Of a stretch of DNA of 40,946 nucleotides, positions 26,919 through 35,880 are shown piece after piece (position 1 is the stretch's first letter; the number at the start of each line of letters is the position of its first letter). Location: positions 1 to 40,946 of the forward strand of contig SCUU01000050.1 in NCBI GenBank assembly GCA_004297065.1, in the 5' to 3' direction. The stretch comes from Gallionellaceae bacterium. GTDB taxonomy: Bacteria; Pseudomonadota; Gammaproteobacteria; Burkholderiales; Gallionellaceae. Below the pieces are notes generated by a model. The model was not told the DNA's origin. It did not search any database and worked only from the letters and a program-made list of their open reading frames with translations. A program made the position numbers and the translations under genes.

Positions 26919-27284
26919 CTAGACACTGCGCGCAATCCGCACCCCCACCCGCGCCAGATCACCCAGCGCCCCCGGCTTCTCGATACCCATCACGACGCGG
27001 CGGCAAGGCCATTCCCGCAGCATGTGCCGGACAAGATGTTCGGCCAGCGCTTCCAGCAAACGGTAGCGGCAGGGTTGGAGCCAGACTGTCATCTGTGCTG
27101 CAAGCTCGGCGCGAGAAAGTTTGAACGAATCGGGTGTAGTCAGATGCACATCGAAAACGAGCGGTCGCAACACCTCCCTTTCCCACTCATAGACACCGAT
27201 CAGGGCATGCAACTCGATGCCCGTGTAACTTTCAGTGCGCTCCCCGATTGATGCGCCACAACCGTCACATTGCACCGGCGTCAC
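26919..27284 (-). CDS. folB: Dihydroneopterin aldolase-like protein (FolB/FolX fold)
   Basis: 121 residues. ELHALIGVYEWEREVLRPLVFDVHL at the start and LLEALAEHLVRHMLREWP...VVMGIEKPGALGDLARVGVRIAR at the end match the tunnelling-fold family of dihydroneopterin aldolases (folate synthesis). The middle differs: the usual D-TIDY block is replaced by LSRAELAAQMTVWLQPC. An N-terminal CDGCG extension is odd, and the annotated start is GTG 27284. It begins 3 nt after the glyA stop on the same strand, so it is co-transcribed with a folate-linked enzyme. The upstream gap to recQ (26726-26918) holds nothing I recognise. Confidence 0.72.
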   Translation of the reverse strand: MTPVQCDGCGASIGERTESYTGIELHALIGVYEWEREVLRPLVFDVHLTTPDSFKLSRAELAAQMTVWLQPCRYRLLEALAEHLVRHMLREWPCRRVVMGIEKPGALGDLARVGVRIARSV

Positions 27285-27287
27285 GGA

Positions 27288-28538
27288 TCAACGATAAACC
27301 GGAAATATCCCGGTCAGCTTTGCCACGCGCCCGCGCACTTGTGTGATGCGGCTGGCATGCTGCGGGGCATCGAGCACGTCGGCGACCAGGTTGCCGACGC
27401 GACGCGCCTCCTCTTCCCTGAAGCCGCGTGTGGTCATGGCTGGTGTGCCGAGACGGATGCCGGAAGTCACGAAGGGCTTTTCTGGATCGTTGGGAATGGC
27501 GTTCTTGTTGACCGTGATATGCGCCTCGCCCAGCACGCGTTCGGCCTCCTTGCCGGTGATCCGCTTGGCGCGCAGATCGACGAGCATGACATGGCTCTCG
27601 GTGCGTCCAGATACGATACGCAGGCCGCGTTCGATCAGCGTTTCAGCCAGCACGGCAGCGTTCTTGACCACCTGTTGCTGGTAGGACTTGAACTCCGGCG
27701 ACATGGCCTCTTTGAAGGCTACGGCCTTGCCTGCGATCACATGCATCAGCGGCCCGCCCTGCAGACCGGGAAAGATGGCCGAATTGATCTTCTTGGCGAT
27801 CTCTTCGTCGTTGGTCAGCACGATGCCGCCACGCGGACCGCGCAGGCTCTTGTGCGTGGTCGAGGTGACCACGTCGGCATGAGGCGCCGGGTTGGGATAA
27901 ACGCCCGCCGCGATCAGGCCCGCGTAGTGGGCCATGTCTACCATGAACCAGGCTCCTACTTCTTTGGCGATTTTGGCAAAGCGCTCAAAGTCGATGCGCA
28001 ACGCAAAAGCCGAAGCGCCCGCGATGATGAGCTTGGGTTTGTGTTCGCGGGCCAGGGATTCCATCTTCTCGTAGTCGATGTCTTCATTGGCATCGAGGCC
28101 ATAGCTGACAGCCTTGAACCACTTGCCCGACAGGTTGAGATGCATGCCGTGAGTCAGGTGTCCGCCTTCGGCCAGGCTCATGCCCATGATGGTGTCGCCC
28201 GGTTGAAGCAGGGCGAAGAACACCGACTGGTTGGCCTGCGAACCGGAATTGGCCTGCACATTGGCGAATGCAGCCCCATAGAGCTGCTTTACACGGTCGA
28301 TGGCGAGCTGCTCGACGAGATCGACGTATTCGCAGCCGCCGTAGTAGCGCTTGCCGGGGTAGCCTTCGGCATACTTGTTGGTGAGCTGCGAGCCCTGCAC
28401 GGACATCACGGCGGGCGAGGTGTAGTTTTCGGAGGCAATCAGCTCGATGTGGTCTTCCTGCCGCCGGTTTTCCTGCTGGATGGCGGCGTAGATTTCGGGG
28501 GCGATCTGGTCGACGGCATAACGGGCACGTTCAAACAT
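27288..28538 (-). CDS. glyA: Serine hydroxymethyltransferase GlyA
   Basis: PLP enzyme, serine + THF to glycine + methylene-THF. 416 residues with [37 protein letters not shown], the PLP-Lys motif [16 protein letters not shown], and [15 protein letters not shown]. The ATG at 28538 matches the family start ([17 protein letters not shown]); an upstream extension is rejected. It precedes folB and follows metE on the minus strand, but a terminator hairpin (28555-28579) separates it from metE. Confidence 0.97.
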   Translation of the reverse strand: MFERARYAVDQIAPEIYAAIQQENRRQEDHIELIASENYTSPAVMSVQGSQLTNKYAEGYPGKRYYGGCEYVDLVEQLAIDRVKQLYGAAFANVQANSGSQANQSVFFALLQPGDTIMGMSLAEGGHLTHGMHLNLSGKWFKAVSYGLDANEDIDYEKMESLAREHKPKLIIAGASAFALRIDFERFAKIAKEVGAWFMVDMAHYAGLIAAGVYPNPAPHADVVTSTTHKSLRGPRGGIVLTNDEEIAKKINSAIFPGLQGGPLMHVIAGKAVAFKEAMSPEFKSYQQQVVKNAAVLAETLIERGLRIVSGRTESHVMLVDLRAKRITGKEAERVLGEAHITVNKNAIPNDPEKPFVTSGIRLGTPAMTTRGFREEEARRVGNLVADVLDAPQHASRITQVRGRVAKLTGIFPVYR

Positions 28539-28554
28539 GGGGAGTCTCTCAAGT

Positions 28555-28579
28555 AAAAATCCCGGCACGCTGCCGGGAC
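28555..28579 (-). terminator. Rho-independent terminator after metE
   Basis: On the minus strand TCCCGGCA pairs with TGCCGGGA around a 3-nt loop and is followed by TTTTTA. It lies 25 nt after the metE stop and just before the glyA start. Confidence 0.88.
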
Positions 28580-28603
28580 TATCGTTGCGGAAAGTGCGGC
28601 GAA

Positions 28604-30898
28604 TCAGGCCACCGTGGCGCGCAGGGTCTTGGCTGCGGCGACCATGTTGGTCAACGCCGGGATCACCTCGTTCCACTGGCGCGTTTTCAGACCGCAATCC
28701 GGGTTGACCCACAGGCGTTCGGCTGGCACACGCTCGGCAGCCTTCTTCATCAGTTCGACCATGTGCCGCTCGGTCGGGATGTTGGGCGAATGGATGTCAT
28801 ACACGCCGGGGCCGATCTCGTTCGGGTACTTGAAGTGGTCGAACGCATCCAGCAACTCCATGTCGGAACGCGAGGTCTCGATGGTAATCACATCGGCGTC
28901 CATGTCGGCGATGGCCGCGATGATGTCGTTGAACTCGGAATAGCACATGTGGGTGTGTATCTGCGTTGCGTCTTGCACACCGTTGGCGGTGATGCGGAAG
29001 CTCTCCACCGCCCAGTTCAGGTACGTGCTCCATTGCGCCTTGCGCAGCGGCAAGCCTTCGCGCAATGCGGCTTCGTCGATCTGGATCACGCGCACCCCGG
29101 CTTTTTCCAAATCCAGCACTTCCTCGCGGATGGCGAGAGCTAACTGGTAGCACGACACCGAGCGCGGCTGGTCGTCGCGCACGAAGGACCAATTGAGAAT
29201 GGTCACCGGGCCGGTGAGCATGCCTTTCATGGGCTTGTCGGTGAGCGACTGCGCGTACTGGGTCCACTCGACGGTCATGGCCTTGGGGCGGCTGATGTCG
29301 CCGAACAGGATGGGCGGCTTCACGCAGCGCGAGCCGTAGGACTGCACCCAGCCGAATTCGCTGAAGGCGTAGCCGGCTAGCTGTTCGCCGAAGTATTCCA
29401 CCATGTCGTTGCGCTCGGCTTCGCCGTGCACGAACACATCCAGTCCCAGCGCTTCCTGCTCGCGCACGCTGCGGGCAATCTCGGCCTGCATCGCGGTCGT
29501 GTAGGCCGCCTCACCGATCTCGCCCGCCTTGAACTGGCGGCGCGCCAGGCGGATTTCGCCGGTCTGCGGAAAAGAGCCGATGGTGGTAGTGGGAAACTTG
29601 GGTAGCTTCAGCAGCGCGGCTTGCTCGGTAGCGCGCTGGGCATAGGGGCTCTGGCGTTGACCAAGTTTCGCGTCGATCTTGGCCAGAGCGGCCTTGACCG
29701 CCGGGTTATTGACGCGCGGCGAGTTGCGGCGGGATTCGATGGCGGCGCGGTTGGCGGCGAGTTCGCCCTTCACGGCGTCGCGGCCTCGGTTCAATGCCGT
29801 GGCAAGCACGGCCAGCTCTTCCAGCTTCTGTTTGGCAAACGCCAACCAGGATTTGATCTCCTCGTCGAGCTTCTGCTCGCTGTTCAAATCCACGGGCACA
29901 TGCAGCAACGAACACGACGGCGCGATCCACAAGCGATCCCCCAACTGTTTCGCCAGCGGCTCCAGCCAAGCCAGCGTCTCATTCAGATCGGTCTTCCAGA
30001 TGTTGCGCCCGTTGATGACACCCAGCGACAGCACCTTGAATGAGGGCAGCAGGTTCAGCAATGGCTGGATGTCGTCGCGCCCGTTGATCGCGTCCACATG
30101 CAGTCCCGCCACGGGCAGATTGGCGGCCAAGTAGGTGTTCTCAAGCAACTGGCCGAAATAGGTGGCCAGCAGCAGCTTGATGCGGCAACCCTTCAGGTGG
30201 TGGTAAGCGATATTGAAAGCATGCTGCCATTCCGCATCCAGTTCGGTGACGAGAATGGGCTCGTCGATCTGCACCCATTCCACGCCCTGCGCGGCCAGCG
30301 TGTCCAGCAATTCTCCATACACGGGAAGCAGGCGCGGCAGCAGTGCGAGACGGTCGGAATCGTCCTTGGATTTGCCGATGGCGAGGTAAGTCACCGGGCC
30401 GACGATGACGGGTTTGGCCTTGACGCCTAGTGCGCGGGCTTCCGCCAGTTGCTCCAGCAGGCGCGAGGTATCCAGCTTGAACTGGGTGTCGGCAGTGAAT
30501 TCGGGGACGATGTAGTGGTAGTTGGTGTCGAACCACTTGGTCATTTCGCCCGCCGCAACTCCGGCGCAGCATGACGCGTGATCTTCCGCCGCTTGCGCCG
30601 AACGTCCGCGCGCCACGCGGAAGGTGTTGTCCAGCGCATCGCCCTGGAAGCCGCGCACGCGTTCGGGCAGATTGCCCAGCGTGAAACTCATGTCCAGCAC
30701 CTGATCGTAGAAGCTGAAATCGCCGACCGGTACGAGATCAAGATTGGACTGATCCTGCCAGTGACGCTGGCGCAGTTGCGCGCCTTTGGCCTTGAGTTCT
30801 TCGCGGGAAGATTGCCCCTTCCAGTAGGATTCGAGGGCGAACTTCAGTTCGCGTTTTGCGCCGATGCGCGGGAAGCCGAGGTTATGGGTGATTGCCAT
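28604..30898 (-). CDS. metE: Cobalamin-independent methionine synthase MetE
   Basis: Transfers the methyl group from 5-methyl-THF-glutamate to homocysteine. 764 residues, full length, with two TIM-barrel halves. Substrate motifs include [21 protein letters not shown] and [12 protein letters not shown] in the N-half; zinc ligands in the C-half are seen in HTHMCYSEF (His and Cys) and NPDCGLKTR (Cys), with [12 protein letters not shown] and [18 protein letters not shown] precedes the ATG. Divergently transcribed from metR with a 114-nt shared promoter region, the arrangement known for MetR control of metE. Confidence 0.97.
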   Translation of the reverse strand: MAITHNLGFPRIGAKRELKFALESYWKGQSSREELKAKGAQLRQRHWQDQSNLDLVPVGDFSFYDQVLDMSFTLGNLPERVRGFQGDALDNTFRVARGRSAQAAEDHASCCAGVAAGEMTKWFDTNYHYIVPEFTADTQFKLDTSRLLEQLAEARALGVKAKPVIVGPVTYLAIGKSKDDSDRLALLPRLLPVYGELLDTLAAQGVEWVQIDEPILVTELDAEWQHAFNIAYHHLKGCRIKLLLATYFGQLLENTYLAANLPVAGLHVDAINGRDDIQPLLNLLPSFKVLSLGVINGRNIWKTDLNETLAWLEPLAKQLGDRLWIAPSCSLLHVPVDLNSEQKLDEEIKSWLAFAKQKLEELAVLATALNRGRDAVKGELAANRAAIESRRNSPRVNNPAVKAALAKIDAKLGQRQSPYAQRATEQAALLKLPKFPTTTIGSFPQTGEIRLARRQFKAGEIGEAAYTTAMQAEIARSVREQEALGLDVFVHGEAERNDMVEYFGEQLAGYAFSEFGWVQSYGSRCVKPPILFGDISRPKAMTVEWTQYAQSLTDKPMKGMLTGPVTILNWSFVRDDQPRSVSCYQLALAIREEVLDLEKAGVRVIQIDEAALREGLPLRKAQWSTYLNWAVESFRITANGVQDATQIHTHMCYSEFNDIIAAIADMDADVITIETSRSDMELLDAFDHFKYPNEIGPGVYDIHSPNIPTERHMVELMKKAAERVPAERLWVNPDCGLKTRQWNEVIPALTNMVAAAKTLRATVA

Positions 30899-30952
30899 GG
30901 TTTATGCCTTTAAGAAAATGAACAGGTGCGCCATGGTAGGCAACTCATCCCA

Positions 30953-30975
30953 TGAAGAGAAATGGTATTATTTCA
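30953..30975. promoter_or_regulatory. Candidate MetR operator between metE and metR
   Basis: A TGAA half-site (30953-30956) and its partner TTCA (30972-30975) enclose a nested inverted repeat GAAAT (30959-30963) / ATTTC (30970-30974). TGAA/TTCA symmetry is the known hallmark of MetR sites, though the spacing here is longer than the published TGAA-N5-TTCA. Confidence 0.45.
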
Positions 30976-31012
30976 CGCATCAATTATTATTATTCATGGA
31001 TAGACTGCCTTT

Positions 31013-31915
31013 ATGAACACTCTCGAACGCATCCATCTCGAAATCGTCCGTGCTGTCGCACAGTATGGCTCACTCACGGCTGCCGCAGAAAAGCTGCACC
31101 TCACCCAGTCCGCGCTCAGTCATACCGTGCGCAAATTGGAAGAGCAACTCGGGCTTGCCATCTGGTACAGAGAGGGACGCAGCCTGCGTCCGACGCAGGC
31201 GGGTGAGTATCTGTTGGCTGCGGCCAACCGCTTGTTGCCGCAGCTTGCCCACACCGAGGAACGCTTGGGGCAATTCGCGCAAGGCGAGCGTGGCAGTTTG
31301 CGCATCGGTATGGAATGCCACCCCTGCTACCAGTGGTTGCTGAAGATCGTCTCGCCCTACCTCGCGCAATGGCCGGACGTGGATGTGGATGTGAAGCAGA
31401 AATTCCAGTTCGGCGGCATTGGCGCGTTGTTCGGTTATGAAATCGACATGCTGGTGACACCCGATCCGCTGTATAAGCCCGGCCTGACCTTTGAGCCGGT
31501 GTTCGACTACGAACAGGTGCTGGTGGTCGGCGCGCAGCACCCCTTGCGAGGGGCCGAATACGCGCTGCCCAGGCAGCTATCGGATGAGACGCTCATCACC
31601 TACCCGGTCGCCATCGAGCGGCTCGATATCTACAACCTGTTTCTGACCCCCGCCGGTATCGCGCCCAAGCGCCACAAAATTATCGAGACCACCGACATCA
31701 TGCTGCAAATGGTCGCCAGCGGACGTGGCGTGGCGGCGCTGCCGCGCTGGCTGGTGGAAGATCAGTCCGCCAAGTTTGACATTGCCTCCGTGAAGCTGGG
31801 GCGGCGGGGCGTGGCCAAGCAAATTTTTCTGGGGTTCCGCGAGGTAGATGCCGATATAGACTACCTGCGCGCTTTCGTCGATCTGGCGCGCACCCACCGC
31901 GACAAGCGACAGTGA
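31013..31915 (+). CDS. metR: LysR-family methionine regulator MetR
   Basis: 300 residues. N-terminal winged HTH (TLERIHLEIVRAVAQYGSLTAAAEKLHLTQSALSHTVRKLEEQLGL) and LysR substrate domain (GSLRIGMECHPCYQWLLKIV, then GEIDMLVTPD-like YEIDMLVTPDPLYKP). The MECHPCYQWL block is typical of MetR, which responds to homocysteine. Position next to and divergent from metE supports this identity. Both genes may use the operator-like palindrome between them. Confidence 0.93.
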   Translation: MNTLERIHLEIVRAVAQYGSLTAAAEKLHLTQSALSHTVRKLEEQLGLAIWYREGRSLRPTQAGEYLLAAANRLLPQLAHTEERLGQFAQGERGSLRIGMECHPCYQWLLKIVSPYLAQWPDVDVDVKQKFQFGGIGALFGYEIDMLVTPDPLYKPGLTFEPVFDYEQVLVVGAQHPLRGAEYALPRQLSDETLITYPVAIERLDIYNLFLTPAGIAPKRHKIIETTDIMLQMVASGRGVAALPRWLVEDQSAKFDIASVKLGRRGVAKQIFLGFREVDADIDYLRAFVDLARTHRDKRQ

Positions 31916-31949
31916 ACGACGTGCATCCGGTCGATTGAAAACTTATAAA

Positions 31950-31978
31950 TTGACCGAAAATATCACTATTGATACTAT
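31950..31978 (+). promoter_or_regulatory. hicAB promoter with overlapping palindromic operator
   Basis: TTGACC (31950-31955), a 17-bp spacer and TACTAT (31973-31978) form a strong sigma-70 promoter. TATCA (31961-31965) and TGATA (31970-31974) form a perfect inverted repeat with a CTAT spacer that overlaps the -10 box. The -10 ends 6 nt before the hicA ATG, so the transcript should start at or next to the start codon. Confidence 0.75.
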
Positions 31979-31984
31979 TCCGGC

Positions 31985-32233
31985 ATGAGCGGAACCGAAA
32001 AAATCCTTGAGCAGATGCAATTCGAACCAGCCAATGTTCGCTTTGCAGATTTGCAAAAGGTGTGTCAGGCGTATTTCGGCAAGCCGCGTAATGCGGGCGG
32101 GAGTCATTGGGTGTTCAAGACGCCTTGGCAGGGTGATCCGCGTATAAATATTCAGAATGATAAGGGCAAGGCAAAGGCGTATCAGGTGAAGCAGGTGTTG
32201 CTGGCAATCGAACGACTGGGAGTTAAAACATGA
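31985..32233 (+). CDS. hicA: HicA-type mRNA interferase toxin
   Basis: 82 residues with the double-stranded RNA-binding-like HicA pattern: RFADLQKVCQAYFGKPRNAGGSHWVFKTP carries the catalytic His (GSHWVF), and YQVKQVLLAIERLGV is the C-terminal helix. The ATG lies at the predicted transcription start, with no room for a ribosome site. It overlaps hicB by 4 nt (ATGA at 32230). Confidence 0.87.
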   Translation: MSGTEKILEQMQFEPANVRFADLQKVCQAYFGKPRNAGGSHWVFKTPWQGDPRINIQNDKGKAKAYQVKQVLLAIERLGVKT

Positions 32234-32553
32234 ATATCAACCACTACACTTATCGCGTGACATGGTCGGAAGAAGATGGCGAGCATGTGGGGTTGTGTGC
32301 CGAGTTTCCTTCTTTGTCTTGGCTTGCGCCTACGCCGGAAAAGTCGCTTGCGGGTATACGCCGGCTTGTCGGTGAGGTGGTGACGGATATGCAGGCGACG
32401 GGCGAGCCTGTTCCGGTTCCGTTATCTGAAAAGCAATACAGCGGTCGCTTTATGGTTCGCGTGCCTTCGCTGGTGCATCGTGCGCTGGCTATCGAGGCCG
32501 CCGAGCAAGGCGTGAGCATCAATCGTTTGGTGTCGGCCAAGTTGGCGGCCTAA
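32230..32553 (+). CDS. hicB: HicB antitoxin
   Basis: 107 residues. The N-terminal HicB fold (NHYTYRVTWSEEDGEHVGLCAEFPSLSWLAPTPEKSLAGIRRLVGEVV) is a partly degraded RNase H-like domain that covers the toxin; the C-terminal end (GRFMVRVPSLVHRALAIEAAEQGVSINRLVSAKL) is a ribbon-helix-helix DNA-binding domain. It likely autoregulates via the palindrome in the promoter at 31961. Composite repeat copy B begins 4 nt after its stop. Confidence 0.9.
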   Translation: MNINHYTYRVTWSEEDGEHVGLCAEFPSLSWLAPTPEKSLAGIRRLVGEVVTDMQATGEPVPVPLSEKQYSGRFMVRVPSLVHRALAIEAAEQGVSINRLVSAKLAA

Positions 32554-32556
32554 GGT

Positions 32557-32868
32557 GCATGGCAAGTTGTCACCCCTGAAAACGAGCGAAGCGAAGTTTC
32601 GAGCTTGCGGCCTAATGAAACTCGCCACGCCCGTTTCCCCCTATCCAATTTTCTGGTGAAAAAACTAGCCATTCGACTAAGCACGAAAAGACCGTGCAAG
32701 TCGCTGGTTCTCCCGCACCCCCCACCCGCCGTTGGCGGGCAGAGTACAAGAGCGGGAGAGGAGACGAACGAGAAGCGGGTCAAGCAGGCAATCCGCGAAG
32801 CGGATGCTCGCACAGGCAATCTCCAATCCCTGCGGGGGAAAGGGCAAACGAATCGCTACGCGAGTTTC
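32557..32868 (+). repeat. Composite nested palindromic repeat, copy B
   Basis: Same module order as in nrdJ: GCACG/CGTGC hairpin framed by AGCCA and TGGTT arms (near 32663-32705), CCCGCC/GGCGGG nested in CCCGC/GCGGG, ATCCGC/GCGGAT and tail gggcaaacg. The left end, GCATGGCAAG...CACCCCTGA, is shared with copy C, but copy B has about 33 extra bases there (an AGCGAAGC-rich hairpin). It fills the gap between the 3' ends of hicB and the flavoprotein gene and stops 4 bp before the latter's stop codon. Confidence 0.85.
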
Positions 32869-32871
32869 ACG

Positions 32872-34245
32872 TTAACCGAGATACGTCAGCACACCTTTCC
32901 CCGCAACATACCCGCTGGCGAAACAGGCCGTGAGCAGGTAGCCGCCCGTGGGTGCTTCCCAGTCCAGCATCTCTCCGGCACAGAAGATGCCCGGCATCTT
33001 GCGCAGCATCAGTTTTTCATCCAATTCCCCGAACGTCACTCCACCCGCGCTGCTGATGGCTTCGCTCAACGGGCGCGGGGCGATGAGTTTGAGCGGCAGG
33101 GCTTTGATGGTGTGGGCGAGCAATGTCGCATCCTGCATCTGCTCCGCACTTAATGCTTCGCGCAGCAGATTGGCTTTCACCCCTTTCAACCCGAGACGGC
33201 TTTGCAGGTGGCTGGTGAGTGAGCGTGAGCCGCGCGGGTGCGACACCTCTGCTTGCACGCGCTGCAAGGAGTGATCGGGCAGCAGGTCGAGATGCAGTGT
33301 CGCCTGTCCGTTGCGTTCGATCTCATCGCGCAATGCGGCGGAGAGCGCGTAGATGAGGCCGCCTTCGATGCCGTGTGCGGTGATGATGCACTCGCCGCGT
33401 TTTACAAACCGTTCTTTGGGGAAGCCCTCACCCCGGCGCTCTCCCGAAGGGCGAGGGGGTAATGTGCAGTCCCCCGAGGGTCCGGCGGGAGTAAATGCGG
33501 CGCTGACGGACTTGAGCGGTTCCCCGGCGTAGCGTTCGCGGAAGTTCGGTGTCCATGCGATGTCGAAACCGCAGTTGGAGGGGCGCAACGGTGCGATGCT
33601 GATGCCGCGCTGTTGCAACAGCGATACCCAGGTGCCATCCGAGCCGAGCTGTGGCCAACTGCCGCCGCCGAGTGCGAGGATGATGGCATCGGCTTGAGCA
33701 ATTTTTACGATGGTTCCCTCACCCTGCCCTCTCCCGGCGGGAGAGGGTTCTGAGTCGATCTTTTCATTGAGTAGAGGGTTGTTGCGTACCTCGAATTTCA
33801 ATGCCCCAGTTTCATCCCATCCTTGCCAGCGATGCCGTGCGTGGAAATGCACGCCGCGTTCGCGCAGGCGATGCAGCCATGCGCGCAACAGCGGAGCCGC
33901 TTTCATGTCGGCGGGGAAGACGCGGCCCGAAGTGCCGACGAATGTGGCTATGCCGAGGCCGTGTATCCATGCGCGCAGGTCACCTGGGGTGTATGCGTTT
34001 AGCAGCGGTTCGATGTGTTCGCGGTGTGCGCCGTAACGCGTGAGGAAATCGGCGTAGGGTTCGGCGTGGGTGATGTTCATGCCGCCTTTGCCCGCCATGA
34101 GGAATTTGCGTCCCACGCTGGGCATGGCATCGTACACATCGACGCGGACACCGGTTTGCGACAGCACTTCGGTCGCCATCAGTCCGGCAGGGCCGGCGCC
34201 GATGATGGCAATACGTTTGGGCGTGGCGGTATTTGTAACAGGCAT
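32872..34245 (-). CDS. HI0933/BaiN-type FAD-dependent oxidoreductase with two in-frame repeat insertions
   Basis: 457 residues from ATG 34245. N-terminal dinucleotide fold KRIAIIGAGPAGLMATEVLSQ, then VGRKFLMAGKGGMNITH, the middle DAIILALGGGSWPQLGSDGTW, and C-terminal GVTFGELDEKLMLRKMPGIFCAGEMLDWEAPTGGYLL, all typical of the HI0933 flavoprotein family (TIGR03862-like branch). The substrate is unknown. Two palindromic repeats are translated at residues about 166-178 (SPAGRGQGEG) and 262-274 (RPSGERRGEG), in loops between conserved strands. Convergent with hicAB across composite repeat B. Confidence 0.9.
   Translation of the reverse strand: MPVTNTATPKRIAIIGAGPAGLMATEVLSQTGVRVDVYDAMPSVGRKFLMAGKGGMNITHAEPYADFLTRYGAHREHIEPLLNAYTPGDLRAWIHGLGIATFVGTSGRVFPADMKAAPLLRAWLHRLRERGVHFHARHRWQGWDETGALKFEVRNNPLLNEKIDSEPSPAGRGQGEGTIVKIAQADAIILALGGGSWPQLGSDGTWVSLLQQRGISIAPLRPSNCGFDIAWTPNFRERYAGEPLKSVSAAFTPAGPSGDCTLPPRPSGERRGEGFPKERFVKRGECIITAHGIEGGLIYALSAALRDEIERNGQATLHLDLLPDHSLQRVQAEVSHPRGSRSLTSHLQSRLGLKGVKANLLREALSAEQMQDATLLAHTIKALPLKLIAPRPLSEAISSAGGVTFGELDEKLMLRKMPGIFCAGEMLDWEAPTGGYLLTACFASGYVAGKGVLTYLG
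33426..33462 (-). repeat. Palindromic repeat in the flavoprotein gene (copy 1)
   Basis: A CCCTCACCCCGGC-type left end and CTCCCGAAGGGCGAGGGGG hairpin, read on the minus strand as PPRPSGERRGEG in frame with the flavoprotein. Same family as the mfd and recQ elements. Confidence 0.75.
33714..33750 (-). repeat. Palindromic repeat in the flavoprotein gene (copy 2)
   Basis: CCCTCACCCTGCCCTCTCCC followed by GGCGGGAGAGGG; CTCTCCC pairs with GGGAGAG. Read on the minus strand as PSPAGRGQGEG, in frame with the flavoprotein. Confidence 0.78.
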
Positions 34246-34284
34246 CGGAAGTCGGGAGCGGGGTGTATCGGCGCACATTATCTC

Positions 34285-35859
34285 CTACGTAGGGCGGACT
34301 GGACTACTACACCACAAATTTTCCAATGCTTTCCATGCGGATTCGTAATCCATTTCCGAGCTAAGCATAACCGTGTAACGCATCTCTTGTTGAGAGAGCC
34401 GCTCTTGGGATGCTTGCAGTTTGGACAGCACGGCGAGATCGGCCTCGGAGGCGTCGTTGGCCAGTGCTTGCCGCTGCATGATGCGGGCGCGCAGTGTTGC
34501 CTCGCCGGCTTGCAGTGTAACGATGGCGAAAGGCGCGCGCATCGACTCTGCCAGTTTATGGAACATCGCGCGCTCGTCATGCTTGAGGAATGCCGCATCC
34601 ACGATCACGCTGTAGCCCGCCGCCAGCAAGGCGCGCGCCGTCTCCAGCAGATGGGAATAAGTATGTTGCGTAGCCTCCGTGCCGTAGATGTCTCTGCGGC
34701 TGTCGTCTAGCGCGGGCAAGCCGAACAGGCGCTTGCGTTCCACGTCCGAGCGCAGGCGTATCGCCCTCATGCGTTCCAGCGCGGCTTGGGCGAATGTGCT
34801 TTTGCCGGAGCCGGGTAGGCCGTGGGTGATGATCAGCTTGGGGAGGCGCGGAGCAAGGCATCCGGCAGCCAATGTCAGATAGGTGCGGCAATCATTCATT
34901 GCTTTTCGTTTGACGCTATTGGCAATTCCCGTTTGGTTCGCACGTATGGCACAGACCTTGGCGCGCACCGTGGCGCGATAGGCGCAATAAAAATTCAGCA
35001 ACCCGACGCCCGCATAGTCGCCCGTCCGCTCCAGATAGGCATTCAGGAAACGGTAGGCGAGATCGGGGCGCCGGTGATGCAGCAGATCCATGAACAGAAA
35101 GGCCGCTTCATCCATCACGTCGATATGGCGCAGAGCGGGATTGAAGTCGATGCCGTCGAAGGGTACGGGCCGGTCGCCGATGAGTGCAATGTTGCCGAGG
35201 TGCAGGTCGCCGTGGCATTCGCGCACGCAGCCTTGGGCGCTGCGCTGTTGCAGACGCTGCGCGCAGGCGCGGTATGCCAGCTCGCTGGCCTGCTGCAATG
35301 CGGCTAATTTTTCCATATCGGCAGCTTCGGGCAACAAGCCGGAAAGCTGCACGAAATTTTGCGCGAGTGCATGGTGCAGCTTGGTCTTGTCCGTGACGGT
35401 TTGGGCGGCGGGCAAGTTTGCGTGGAATTGAGCCAGCATGGTTGCCAGTGCATCCATGTGGCGAGCTTCGATTTTGTCGCGCACGATCAGGCGTTCAAAA
35501 GTTTTTTTCGGAGCGAAACGGCGCATTTCGACGGCGTATTCAATGGCCGGTTGTGAGCCCCATGCAGGATGAGCGCAACTGCCGCCGATGGCTGCGACGC
35601 CGAGGTAGAGTTGCGGCGCAAGACGGCGGTTGAGGCGTATTTCTTCGGCGCAATCGCGGTGGCGCGATTCGAGCGTGGTGGTGTCGAGAAAGCCCAGATC
35701 AAGCGCCTTCTTGATCTTGTAGGCATAACGCCCTGCCAGCAGTATCCATGAAATGTGCGTTTCGATCAGACGAACTGTTTTGGCCGGGTGGGGATAATGC
35801 TGCGGGTTGAGCAGGGCCGCGATTAATTGCTGTTGATCCTGCAATCCTGCCTGAGTCAT
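34285..35859 (-). CDS. Bifunctional aminoglycoside-phosphotransferase-like / P-loop kinase fusion
   Basis: 524 residues. The N-terminal two-thirds resemble an APH-type kinase: KIKKALDLGFLDTTTLESR, the catalytic loop CHGDLHLGNIALI and metal-binding PFDGIDFNPALRHIDV. The C-terminal part is an AAA/zeta-like nucleotide kinase: PKLIITHGLPGSGKSTFAQAALERM (P-loop), RLRSDVERKRLF, and IVDAAFLKHDERAMF. Such APH-P-loop fusions are common uncharacterised proteins in proteobacteria; substrate unknown. GGGAG lies before the ATG. Its stop is 40 bp from the flavoprotein start on the same strand, so the two may be co-transcribed. Confidence 0.85.
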   Translation of the reverse strand: MTQAGLQDQQQLIAALLNPQHYPHPAKTVRLIETHISWILLAGRYAYKIKKALDLGFLDTTTLESRHRDCAEEIRLNRRLAPQLYLGVAAIGGSCAHPAWGSQPAIEYAVEMRRFAPKKTFERLIVRDKIEARHMDALATMLAQFHANLPAAQTVTDKTKLHHALAQNFVQLSGLLPEAADMEKLAALQQASELAYRACAQRLQQRSAQGCVRECHGDLHLGNIALIGDRPVPFDGIDFNPALRHIDVMDEAAFLFMDLLHHRRPDLAYRFLNAYLERTGDYAGVGLLNFYCAYRATVRAKVCAIRANQTGIANSVKRKAMNDCRTYLTLAAGCLAPRLPKLIITHGLPGSGKSTFAQAALERMRAIRLRSDVERKRLFGLPALDDSRRDIYGTEATQHTYSHLLETARALLAAGYSVIVDAAFLKHDERAMFHKLAESMRAPFAIVTLQAGEATLRARIMQRQALANDASEADLAVLSKLQASQERLSQQEMRYTVMLSSEMDYESAWKALENLWCSSPVRPT

Positions 35860-35880
35860 AGTGTTCTCCCTGACTGCCGG

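Noticed and set aside
27270-28556. 428-codon plus-strand frame opposite glyA
   Set aside because: The minus strand encodes a complete GlyA with all motifs; the plus frame is a His/Gly/Val-rich shadow.
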